A stretch of DNA of 40,341 nucleotides, taken from NCBI GenBank assembly GCA_937899065.1, contig CALBPG010000018.1, positions 1-40,341 on the forward strand, read 5' to 3'. Shown piece after piece: positions 22,301 to 29,545 of the stretch (position 1 is its first letter; each line of letters starts with the position of its first letter). Under the pieces are notes generated by a model. It worked only from the letters and a program-made list of their open reading frames with translations. It was not told where the DNA came from and did not search any database. The translations under genes and the position numbers were made by a program. This DNA comes from an uncultured Allomuricauda sp. GTDB taxonomy: Bacteria; Bacteroidota; Bacteroidia; Flavobacteriales; Flavobacteriaceae.

Positions 22301-23555
22301 GTATTTGTTGGAGACGCTAATCTTTCAGGCTTTGTTTTTACTACTCTTTGAGCTCTTCTTAAAGAAAGAAACCTTTTATGTATGGAACCGGTTCTATTTG
22401 CTCGGAACCTTTGGTGTTTCGCTATTGCTTCCTTTTATTTCACTTACTTTTCTATTTCCGAGTCTAGGCACGGTAAGTATTTATGCGGAAAACCTTGTTG
22501 CGCTAGAACCTCTTTTTCTTTCCGCTAGTGCCGAACAACAAAATACCCTGAGTTCTTTCAACTTTTTTTATGGCTTTTGGCTTTTGGGAAGTACCGCAGG
22601 TTTGATACGATTCTTGTATGGCTTAGCCATCATCTTCACGCTACGGAAAAATGCACCTCCCTTAAGGGAAGAAAAATATACGGTCTATGAACGGCCTGGA
22701 AACCCTAGTCCTTTTTACTTTTTCAAATGGATTTTTATCGGACAAGACATTCAGGGAGAAGCCAAAGCGCAAATACTTAGCCATGAAAAGGTTCATGTGC
22801 AACAGTGGCACTCTTTGGACAAATTATTTTTTGAGCTCTTGAAAGTGGTCTTTTGGATGAATCCCTTAATCTATTTCTACTCCAGACGGCTATCGGAAAT
22901 TCATGAGTTCCTCGCAGACCAAGGAGCACTTTCTGAAAACGGACCAAAACAATACCAACAACTCTTGAATAGTGCTTTCAATACCCAAAACATATTTCTC
23001 GTAAATCAATTTTACAATTCATCATTAATCAAAAAACGGATAGTTATGTTAACAAAACAAAACTCCAAACGAATCCTGAAAATCAAGTATGTACTAGCAC
23101 TCCCTTTACTGTTTGCGATGCTCGTCTATTCATCTTGTAAAGACGAAACCGAAACATCTCCTGAAACAGAACCAGAAGCCACAACCTTGACCGTGTCCGA
23201 ACAAAAAGAAGCCGTGCCGTTTATGGTGGTAGAAAACCCTCCTATGTTCCCTGGTTGTGAGAATGCCGAAGACAAGCGGACTTGTTTCATCCAAAATCTG
23301 CAAAATCATGTTCGAGAGAACTTTACCTATCCCAAAGAAGCATTGGAAAATGATATTCAGGGTAAGGTCTCCAATTTGTTTAAGGTTTCAGTTACGGGTG
23401 AAATTACAGAAGTCACATCCGAAGGACCCTCCGAAATTTTGGAAGAAGAAGCGGTTCGAATTATTTCAAAACTACCGAAGATGATACCTGCCATGCAGGA
23501 TGGTAAGCCCGTTGAGGTTGTTTTTTCCTTTCCTATCTCCTTTGTTTTAGAATAA
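22293..23555 (+). CDS. M56-family metallopeptidase with TonB-like C-terminal domain
   Basis: This BlaR1-like membrane protease of 420 aa starts with several membrane helices. The zinc motif HEKVH is at 164-168, with a third ligand expected in HEFLAD (E205). A membrane helix near 265-280 ends in SSCKDE. After an acidic linker, a TonB C-terminal-like domain follows (MFPGCENAEDKRTC, then YPKEALENDIQGKV). M56-TonB fusions are common in Bacteroidota. It should cleave the BlaI partner in response to an unknown envelope signal. Confidence 0.9.
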   Translation: MIRYLLETLIFQALFLLLFELFLKKETFYVWNRFYLLGTFGVSLLLPFISLTFLFPSLGTVSIYAENLVALEPLFLSASAEQQNTLSSFNFFYGFWLLGSTAGLIRFLYGLAIIFTLRKNAPPLREEKYTVYERPGNPSPFYFFKWIFIGQDIQGEAKAQILSHEKVHVQQWHSLDKLFFELLKVVFWMNPLIYFYSRRLSEIHEFLADQGALSENGPKQYQQLLNSAFNTQNIFLVNQFYNSSLIKKRIVMLTKQNSKRILKIKYVLALPLLFAMLVYSSCKDETETSPETEPEATTLTVSEQKEAVPFMVVENPPMFPGCENAEDKRTCFIQNLQNHVRENFTYPKEALENDIQGKVSNLFKVSVTGEITEVTSEGPSEILEEEAVRIISKLPKMIPAMQDGKPVEVVFSFPISFVLE

Positions 23556-23626
23556 AACGTGTATTCTGACCATCAATTGAGCTTCCAGCAGTTGCTCAAA
23601 AAGTCGTAATTTTCCATCTGTTAGCG

Positions 23627-24118
23627 ATGGATTTTACCCAAAGATTTTTTGTGTTACTGCTCGGGATGACTTTAGCCTCCTGTGATTTTTTCTTATCCCA
23701 GGAAAAAATTACTGAAGACCTTGTCGAAGAGGAGCTTTACCAGATTGATTGGAACGAAGTCGACCAATATCCTTTATTTGATGCCTGCCGGGAAAATTTG
23801 CCCAAACCCGAACAGCGTGCTTGCTTTGAAAATACCATGATGGCACAATTGGGAAAGGCATTGGAAGGAATGGAGTTTGAGGTAAATAATGACTTGAATG
23901 ATACCGTGCTTCTGGATTTTTTAATCGACGAACACGGATTTATCACGGTGCAAAGCGTGGAAGAGCGTAGTGCTGTACTCCAAGAAATTGAAGATTTCAA
24001 TGCAACCATCTCCAAAAGACTCAATGACCTGACCACAGTAGCTCCGGCTTTGAAACGTGGAGTTCCCGTAAGCATTCGCTTTCGGCTACCCGTGGTGTTG
24101 AATACCGAAAAACCGTAG
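23627..24118 (+). CDS. Putative lipoprotein with TonB-tail-like domain
   Basis: A signal peptide with lipobox TLASC (C19) starts this 163-aa protein. The segment YPLFDACRENLPKPEQRACF resembles FPGCENAEDKRTCF in the preceding M56 protein. The C-terminal LKRGVPVSIRFRLPVVL resembles its MQDGKPVEVVFSFPISFVL. It therefore looks like a lipid-anchored paralogue of the M56 TonB-like tail (seen by comparison within the window). Function is unknown. It ends 2 bases before ruvC. Confidence 0.7.
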   Translation: MDFTQRFFVLLLGMTLASCDFFLSQEKITEDLVEEELYQIDWNEVDQYPLFDACRENLPKPEQRACFENTMMAQLGKALEGMEFEVNNDLNDTVLLDFLIDEHGFITVQSVEERSAVLQEIEDFNATISKRLNDLTTVAPALKRGVPVSIRFRLPVVLNTEKP

Positions 24119-24120
24119 TT

Positions 24121-24678
24121 GTGGCGCAGGAAAAAATCATTTTGGGCATTGACCCGGGTACTACGGTCATGGGTTTTGGTATTGTGCGCGTGGTGGGCAA
24201 ACAGCTGCAATTTGTGCAAATGAACGAGTTGTTGCTCAAGAAATATCCCGACCATTACATCAAGCTCAAACTCATTTTTGAACGTACCCTTGAGCTTATC
24301 GATACCTATCATCCAGATGAAATCGCCATTGAGGCTCCCTTTTATGGGAAAAATGTCCAATCGATGTTGAAGTTGGGTAGGGCGCAAGGCGTTGCTATGG
24401 CTGCGGGCTTGTCGCGACAAATTCCCATCACGGAGTATATGCCCAAGAAAATCAAGATGGCCATTACCGGGAATGGAAACGCCAGCAAAGAACAAGTGGC
24501 CAAAATGCTCCAGGGCCTTTTGAAGCTGAAAACCTTACCCAAAAACTTGGACAGCACAGATGGACTGGCCGCCGCAGTCTGTCATTATTATAATGCCGGT
24601 CGAATAGAGGTGGGTACTACCTATACAGGATGGGATGCTTTTGTGAAAAAGAACCCTGATAAAATCAATAATCAATAA
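24121..24678 (+). CDS. ruvC: Crossover junction endodeoxyribonuclease RuvC
   Basis: RuvC cuts Holliday junctions moved by RuvAB. The 185-aa protein starts with GTG and shows all four catalytic acids: D11 in ILGIDPGTT, E71 in AIEAPFYGKN, and D144 and D147 in LDSTDGLAAAVCHYY. It begins 2 bases after the lipoprotein stop. Confidence 0.96.
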   Translation: MAQEKIILGIDPGTTVMGFGIVRVVGKQLQFVQMNELLLKKYPDHYIKLKLIFERTLELIDTYHPDEIAIEAPFYGKNVQSMLKLGRAQGVAMAAGLSRQIPITEYMPKKIKMAITGNGNASKEQVAKMLQGLLKLKTLPKNLDSTDGLAAAVCHYYNAGRIEVGTTYTGWDAFVKKNPDKINNQ

Positions 24679-24680
24679 AG

Positions 24681-24692
24681 AATTAACAATGA
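24681..24692 (+). repeat. Left arm of imperfect inverted repeat around IVS-type gene
   Basis: AATTAACAATGA matches the reverse complement of 25105-25116 at 11 of 12 positions. It contains the start codon of the four-helix-bundle gene. Confidence 0.4.
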
Positions 24693-25054
24693 GGAAGACT
24701 GAAAACCCACTTGCGGATAAGTCCTACGAATTTGCGATTCAAATTGTGAGGTTGTACAAGAAAATAATAAGGATTGAAAAAGAGTATGTGCTTTCCAAGC
24801 AATTGTTGAAATCCGGCACTTCGATTGGGGCTAACATCTCTGAAGCGAACGGAGCAATTTCCAAAGCGGATTTCTCTGCTAAAGTTTCGATTGCCTACAA
24901 AGAAAGTCTAGAAACAAAATATTGGCTTTCTCTTTTAAGAGATTCTGATTACGTTGAGGCGGAAGAAGCCAATACTTTAATTGACAAGGCTGACGAGCTT
25001 TCAAAAATCATGTTTTCGATACTTAAAACCACACGTATCAAAGTACAACCTTAG
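24689..25054 (+). CDS. Four-helix-bundle protein, 23S rRNA intervening-sequence (S23) type
   Basis: This 121-aa all-helical protein has the family pattern SKQLLKSGTSIGANISEANGA and SKADFSAKVSIAYKESLET. Relatives occur as ORFs within 23S rRNA intervening sequences and as free-standing genes. They form pentameric helical bundles, and their role is unknown. Here the gene sits between ruvC and hemW, flanked by short inverted repeats and a tandem duplication, which suggests an inserted cassette. Confidence 0.88.
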   Translation: MRKTENPLADKSYEFAIQIVRLYKKIIRIEKEYVLSKQLLKSGTSIGANISEANGAISKADFSAKVSIAYKESLETKYWLSLLRDSDYVEAEEANTLIDKADELSKIMFSILKTTRIKVQP

Positions 25055-25088
25055 TGGTTTAATAAATGTGCGTGGTTGATTGATACCG

Positions 25089-25130
25089 GTTAATTGATAA
25101 TTGTTCACTGTTAATTGATAATTGTTCACT
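25089..25130 (+). repeat. Perfect 21-bp tandem duplication before hemW
   Basis: A 21-base unit starting GTTAATTGATAATTG and ending TTCACT occurs twice without mismatch (25089-25109 and 25110-25130). The second copy ends 3 bases before the likely hemW start. Confidence 0.85.
25105..25116 (-). repeat. Right arm of imperfect inverted repeat around IVS-type gene
   Basis: TCACTGTTAATT reads AATTAACAGTGA on the minus strand, against AATTAACAATGA at 24681. It spans the junction of the two 21-bp units. Confidence 0.4.
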
Positions 25131-25133
25131 GTT

Positions 25134-26270
25134 TTGAGCGGAGTTTATATTCACATTCCATTTTGCAAGCAAGCGTGTCACTATTGTGATTTTCACTTCT
25201 CTACCCAAATGGGAACCAAGCCTCAGGTTTTGGAGGCTATAGCAACGGAAATTCGATTGCGAAAAGAAGAGCTTTCCGATCAAGAGGTAAAAACCATATA
25301 CTTTGGCGGAGGCACCCCCTCGGTTTTGTCCGTGGATGAAATCAATGTCCTTATCAATACGGTTCGAACACATTTTGAGGTAGACGCAAACGCTGAAATC
25401 ACATTGGAAGGCAATCCTGATGATTTGTCGAAGGAGAAATTGAAAGCACTGTCACAAAGTCCAATCAATCGTTTGAGCATTGGGGTACAATCTTTTTTTG
25501 ATGCAGATTTAAAGCTCATGAATCGTGCCCATGATGCCAAGGAAGCTCTAGCGTGTATTCAGGATGCCAAAAGCTATTTTAACAATATTTCCATCGATTT
25601 GATTTATGGAATTCCGAATGCCACGGATGCGCAATGGAAAGAAAACATTGCTACCGCTCTAGATTTGGGTGTCCCCCACATTTCTAGTTACGCCTTAACG
25701 GTAGAACCCAAAACGGCACTGAAACATTTCATTGAACAAGGGGTAGTGCCTCCTGTAGATGATGAGCAAGCGCAACGTCAGTTCATGATATTGCTTGAAA
25801 CCTTGGAATCCAACGGTTTTATGCATTATGAAACTTCGAATTTTGCACAACCCGGTTTTATCTCCAAAAACAATAGTGCGTATTGGCAAGGCAAACCCTA
25901 TATCGGAATCGGTCCATCGGCACACTCTTTTGATGGGAAGGTGCGAAGCTGGAATGTGAACAACAATATGAAGTATATGCGGGCTTTGGAGCGAGAAGAA
26001 ATTCCTTCAGAAAAAGAAACGTTGAGTTTGAGAGACCGGTACAATGAATATGTCATGACAGGATTGCGCACCCAATGGGGCGTTTCGCTGGATAGAATTC
26101 AAACTGAATTTGGTCCGTTGTATCGAAAATATCTGGAGGAGCAGGCAGAAAAGTACATTCAAGACCACTTGCTATTCAAAGATGGAGATAGTCTTCTGGC
26201 CACCAAAAGCGGAAAGTTTTTGGTAGACGGAATCGCCTCAGACCTTTTTATGGTTAATTTGGTAAAATGA
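25134..26270 (+). CDS. hemW: Radical SAM HemW-like protein
   Basis: HemW is a radical SAM protein related to the anaerobic coproporphyrinogen oxidase HemN but acting as a heme chaperone. The iron-sulfur motif is CKQACHYC (C-x3-C-x2-C), followed by FGGGTPS and later GIGPSAHSF. The HNxxYW motif of characterised HemW reads NNSAYW here, so the His is replaced. No ATG is available. A stop ends at 25121, leaving TTG at 25122 or 25134. The TTG at 25134 gives (M)SGVYIHIPFC, the normal family start, and 378 aa. It overlaps the next gene by 4 bases. Confidence 0.9.
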   Translation: MSGVYIHIPFCKQACHYCDFHFSTQMGTKPQVLEAIATEIRLRKEELSDQEVKTIYFGGGTPSVLSVDEINVLINTVRTHFEVDANAEITLEGNPDDLSKEKLKALSQSPINRLSIGVQSFFDADLKLMNRAHDAKEALACIQDAKSYFNNISIDLIYGIPNATDAQWKENIATALDLGVPHISSYALTVEPKTALKHFIEQGVVPPVDDEQAQRQFMILLETLESNGFMHYETSNFAQPGFISKNNSAYWQGKPYIGIGPSAHSFDGKVRSWNVNNNMKYMRALEREEIPSEKETLSLRDRYNEYVMTGLRTQWGVSLDRIQTEFGPLYRKYLEEQAEKYIQDHLLFKDGDSLLATKSGKFLVDGIASDLFMVNLVK

Positions 26271-27019
26271 TTGCGAGCGTACAGCACGGTGACCATTCCT
26301 ATCAAATTGACCTAAGCAAACCCTTGGATATTTCCATTGCCCTCAAACATGGTAAAACAAGTGTTAACGCATGGCATCAACCTTCACCAAGCATACATCC
26401 CGTTTCAGAAGGGGATTTTATTGGCAGCGTGGCCGAAGGTGCTCCTATTAATTTTAACGAAGTTGTTTTCAATCCTCATAGTCATGTGACGCACACGGAA
26501 TGTTTGGGTCATATAACCGAGGAGGTCTTTTCGGTCAATGAAAAACTGAAAACCTATTTCACTTGGGCTGAAGTGGTAAGCGTAACGCCTGAAAAGGTGG
26601 GAGAAGATTTAGTAGTGTCTTCAGCGGGGTTAAAAACAGCGCGAAAATATCAAGGGGCAAGTGCCTTGATTGTTCGGACCCTTCCCAATACCGAAACAAA
26701 ACGTATCATGGACTATTCCCATAAAAACCCACCCTACCTTTCAAAGGAAGCGATGGAGTATATCGTTGCAGAAGGAATTGAACACCTTTTGGTGGACCTT
26801 CCTTCGGTGGATAAGGAAAAAGATGAGGGTAAGCTTGAAGCCCATAAAACGTTTTGGTGTGTCAGTCAGTCTCCAAGAACTTCCGCAACGATAACAGAGT
26901 TTGTTTTTGTACCAGACACTATTGTTGATGGGTTATATTGGCTTAATTTGCAAGTGGCCCCTTTCGAAAATGATGCAGCCCCCAGCAGGCCTGTCCTTTT
27001 TAAACCTATGGAAATTTGA
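26267..27019 (+). CDS. Cyclase-family metal-dependent hydrolase
   Basis: The 250-aa protein belongs to the cyclase/kynurenine formamidase superfamily. The metal-binding block HSHVTHTECLGH at 71-82 is a variant of HxGTHxDxPxH with Glu in place of Asp. The substrate is not determinable. No kynurenine-pathway genes are adjacent. The start overlaps the hemW stop (ATGA), and the DUF4230 gene starts 10 bases after its stop. Confidence 0.82.
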   Translation: MIASVQHGDHSYQIDLSKPLDISIALKHGKTSVNAWHQPSPSIHPVSEGDFIGSVAEGAPINFNEVVFNPHSHVTHTECLGHITEEVFSVNEKLKTYFTWAEVVSVTPEKVGEDLVVSSAGLKTARKYQGASALIVRTLPNTETKRIMDYSHKNPPYLSKEAMEYIVAEGIEHLLVDLPSVDKEKDEGKLEAHKTFWCVSQSPRTSATITEFVFVPDTIVDGLYWLNLQVAPFENDAAPSRPVLFKPMEI

Positions 27020-27029
27020 ATTCAGCAAA

Positions 27030-27653
27030 ATGATAGAAGCGCTTTTAGGTCTGATTCTGGGTGCCATTTTAATGTATGGGTTATTTGCCATGTTTCGTGG
27101 TAAAAAGCGAAAAGAGCGAACAGAAAGACAGTCTACGGTAATTCTTGACAAAATCAGGAATGTGTGCAAACTCGTTTCAGTTGAAGGAGACTTTGCCGAA
27201 ATCTATCATTACGAGAACACGAAGGAGAGCTTCATGAACTTGTTCACTAGCAAGAAAAAGGCATTGATTATCATAAAGGCCAAGGCGCATATCGGATATG
27301 ATTTGAAAAAGTTGGCGATGCGTGCCGATACCGAACGAAAGACCATTGTGCTTAAGAATTTTCCAGAGCCCGAAATCTTATCCATTGAGCCCAACCTTCA
27401 GTACTACGATATCAAAAATGGATTTTTCAATAGCTTTTCACCGGAAGACTTGACGCAGCTTAACGTAGAGGCCAAAGATCATATCAAACAGAAAATTCCA
27501 GAAAGCGGCTTGATGGATAGCGCTAAAAAAGAAGCACTACAAGCAGTTTTGGTCGTAGAGAAAATCGTAGAGACCATTGGTTGGACATTGGACTATACAA
27601 GCTTGGAAATTACAGATACAATCCAAAACCACTTAGAAGAAAAAACAGCATGA
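27030..27653 (+). CDS. DUF4230 protein, membrane-anchored
   Basis: From the ATG at 27030 the protein is 207 aa, with one N-terminal membrane helix (about 3-21) and then a basic KKRKERTER stretch. The soluble part, with CKLVSVEGDFAEIYHYEN and KALIIIKAKAHIGYDLKKL, fits DUF4230. The function is unknown. A frame runs upstream to 26901 but overlaps the cyclase gene heavily, so the later start is chosen. Its stop overlaps the next start by 4 bases. Confidence 0.8.
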   Translation: MIEALLGLILGAILMYGLFAMFRGKKRKERTERQSTVILDKIRNVCKLVSVEGDFAEIYHYENTKESFMNLFTSKKKALIIIKAKAHIGYDLKKLAMRADTERKTIVLKNFPEPEILSIEPNLQYYDIKNGFFNSFSPEDLTQLNVEAKDHIKQKIPESGLMDSAKKEALQAVLVVEKIVETIGWTLDYTSLEITDTIQNHLEEKTA

Positions 27654-28051
27654 GAAAATTAATTTTAACGGGCGTCGTAGGACTCCTTTTATTTACCAAC
27701 GCAGTGGCACAAGACAAAATAAACAGTGAGGAGTTTGATTCCGCCTTCGCACATACGGTCTACTTCTGGTTAAAAAATCCAGACAATGAAGATGACAGAA
27801 TTCAGTTTGAAGACTCCCTGAAACGTTTCTTGAACAATTCAAAGTTTGCCAAAACCAATTTTATTGGTGTACCTCCCAAGGCCACTCGTGAAGTAGTGGA
27901 TGGTTCGTTTACCTATGCTTTGATTGTGACTTTTGATTCTGCTGAATCACAAGACGGATATCAAAAAGAAGCAGCGCATTTGCAATTTATCGACGAATGC
28001 AAAGATTTGTGGAGCAAGGTGATTGTGTATGATTCCAATGGCATAGAATAA
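27650..28051 (+). CDS. Secreted Dabb-domain (stress-response A/B barrel) protein
   Basis: From the ATG at 27650 this is a 133-aa protein with a signal peptide (LILTGVVGLLLFTNAVAQ). One dimeric alpha-beta-barrel domain follows: AHTVYFWLKNPDNEDDRIQFEDSLKRFL, then YALIVTFDSAESQDGYQ. The biochemical role of such domains varies and is not evident. It overlaps DUF4230 by ATGA and yjbR by one base, so it belongs to the hemW operon. Confidence 0.82.
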   Translation: MRKLILTGVVGLLLFTNAVAQDKINSEEFDSAFAHTVYFWLKNPDNEDDRIQFEDSLKRFLNNSKFAKTNFIGVPPKATREVVDGSFTYALIVTFDSAESQDGYQKEAAHLQFIDECKDLWSKVIVYDSNGIE

Positions 28052-28410
28052 TGGATATTGAAGCTTTACGTACTTATTGCCTTTCAAAGCCTGGGGTGAC
28101 CGAGAGCTTTCCATTTGATGAATACACCTTGGTGTTCAAGGTCATGGGAAAAATGTTCGCATTGGTTCCATTGGAAAGAACCCCTCCACAGTGCAACCTG
28201 AAATGTGACCCTGAACGAGCAGTGGAATTGCGTGAGGAATATGACGGCATAATCATTCCTGGCTACCATATGAGCAAAACCCATTGGAATACACTTTTGC
28301 TCCATGGTATTCCCCCAAAGTTTATTGTAGAGCTAGTGGATCATTCCTATGATTTGGTAGTATCCAAAATGACCAAAAAGATGAAAGAAGAACTCAAGAA
28401 CCTGTCTTGA
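28051..28410 (+). CDS. MmcQ/YjbR-family protein
   Basis: The 119-aa protein shows MDIEALRTYCLSKPGVTESFPFDE, the FKVMGKMFALVPLE strand pair and the GYHMSKTHWNTLLL block typical of the YjbR (CyaY-like fold) family. DNA binding has been proposed for the family, but the role is unclear. It is the last gene of the run that starts at hemW, joined by a one-base stop/start overlap. Confidence 0.88.
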   Translation: MDIEALRTYCLSKPGVTESFPFDEYTLVFKVMGKMFALVPLERTPPQCNLKCDPERAVELREEYDGIIIPGYHMSKTHWNTLLLHGIPPKFIVELVDHSYDLVVSKMTKKMKEELKNLS

Positions 28411-28527
28411 GGTAAAAACTCATCTACGATAAAGTACCACTCGTCGACAGTTTTGAGATTTCGAACTATGATGTAGTATTTTTCCTCAGTATCTTTATGG
28501 ATATTTGTAGTCTAAAGGAAAAACCGT

Positions 28528-28926
28528 ATGAATGTTTTGTTCATAGAAGACGATATGATTGAGAGCATGAAGTTGCAACGAGCAATTTCTAAGTTCCAAT
28601 CAAAGCACAAGATTATAGAGGCAAAAAATGGTGAAGAAGCACTAGACATTTTGCACTCTGGTCACTTGCCAGATATCATCTTATTGGACTTAAACATGCC
28701 GCGGATGAGCGGAACGGAATTTTTAAGTATCATCAAAAAGGATGACCGCTTCAAATATTTGCCCACTATCATTTTGACCACATCAGAGAATCGGGTAGAC
28801 CTGCTCAAATGTTTTGAGATTGGTATCGCTGGTTACATCATAAAGCCTTTAAAATATGAGGATTACGAGTCAAAATTGAAAAAAGTATTCGATTATTGGG
28901 AGATTAGCGAACTAATCAAAGGCTAA
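28528..28926 (+). CDS. Stand-alone response-regulator receiver
   Basis: This 132-aa CheY-like protein has the acidic pair D8-D9, phosphoacceptor D54 in ILLDLNMPRMSG, T84 in IILTTSEN and K106 in YIIKPL, so it looks fully active. There is no output domain. It precedes the H-NOX gene by 76 bases on the same strand and is a plausible phosphate sink, or a relay partner of the kinase at 29538 and the Hpt at 31907. Confidence 0.9.
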   Translation: MNVLFIEDDMIESMKLQRAISKFQSKHKIIEAKNGEEALDILHSGHLPDIILLDLNMPRMSGTEFLSIIKKDDRFKYLPTIILTTSENRVDLLKCFEIGIAGYIIKPLKYEDYESKLKKVFDYWEISELIKG

Positions 28927-29002
28927 CAAAAACCCGCATTTCACAACATTATTTTTTAGACAAGTAGTCCAATTCCTACTTTTAAATCATAATAATCTTA
29001 TT

Positions 29003-29545
29003 ATGAAAGGGATTGTATTCACTGAGTTTTTGGAGATGGTTGAATCCACCTTCGGTTTGGAGATGGTTGACACCATAGTAGAAAGCTGTGACTTACCTTC
29101 TGGTGGCGCTTACACTGCCGTTGGGACTTACGAATTTCACGAAATGGTTTTGCTCATAGAGCAATTGCATCAAGAAACCAAAATCAGTAAAGAGGATTTG
29201 CTATATTCTTTTGGGCACTATTTGTTTAGTAGCCTAGCCAAAACCCATCCTGAGGTAGTAGCGAATTACAATACCCCTTTGGCGCTTCTAAGTTGTATAG
29301 AAGACCATATTCATGTACACGTAAAAAAATTATATCCCGACGCGGAACTACCAGAGTTTAAAATTTTATCCCGTACCGATAAAACTTTAGAGATGATTTA
29401 TTCCTCCTCGCGAGGATTGTACGCCCTGGCTCACGGTTTGATTATTCGAACCTTTGAACATTTTGGAAAGCCAGTTGAAGTAGACTACAAACTATTAAAT
29501 GAAAACGGAACTCAAGTCAAGTTCGCTATCGTCCAAAATGGATAA
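29003..29545 (+). CDS. H-NOX heme gas-sensor protein
   Basis: H-NOX proteins bind NO (some also O2) at a heme and control a partner kinase. The 180-aa single domain has the proximal His at H104 by alignment of IHVHVKKLYP with the soluble guanylate cyclase beta1 segment around H105. It also has the YxSxR heme-propionate motif as Y133-S135-R137 (YSSSR). The gene overlaps the four-PAS histidine kinase by 8 bases, the usual H-NOX/kinase pairing. NO rather than O2 as ligand is likely, but ligand choice cannot be proved from sequence. Confidence 0.93.
   Translation: MKGIVFTEFLEMVESTFGLEMVDTIVESCDLPSGGAYTAVGTYEFHEMVLLIEQLHQETKISKEDLLYSFGHYLFSSLAKTHPEVVANYNTPLALLSCIEDHIHVHVKKLYPDAELPEFKILSRTDKTLEMIYSSSRGLYALAHGLIIRTFEHFGKPVEVDYKLLNENGTQVKFAIVQNG

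Noticed and set aside
23575..23600. TTGAGC/GCTCAA inverted repeat after the M56 gene
   Set aside because: The stem is only 6 bases with a long loop and no T run in the direction of transcription, so terminator support is too weak.
26901..27029. Upstream extension of the DUF4230 frame
   Set aside because: It lies inside the cyclase gene and reads as its shadow. The membrane-anchor start at 27030 is typical.
29499..29537. Earlier ATG for the four-PAS kinase
   Set aside because: It would overlap the H-NOX gene by 47 bases and adds only low-complexity residues. The ATG at 29538 gives a normal 8-base overlap.
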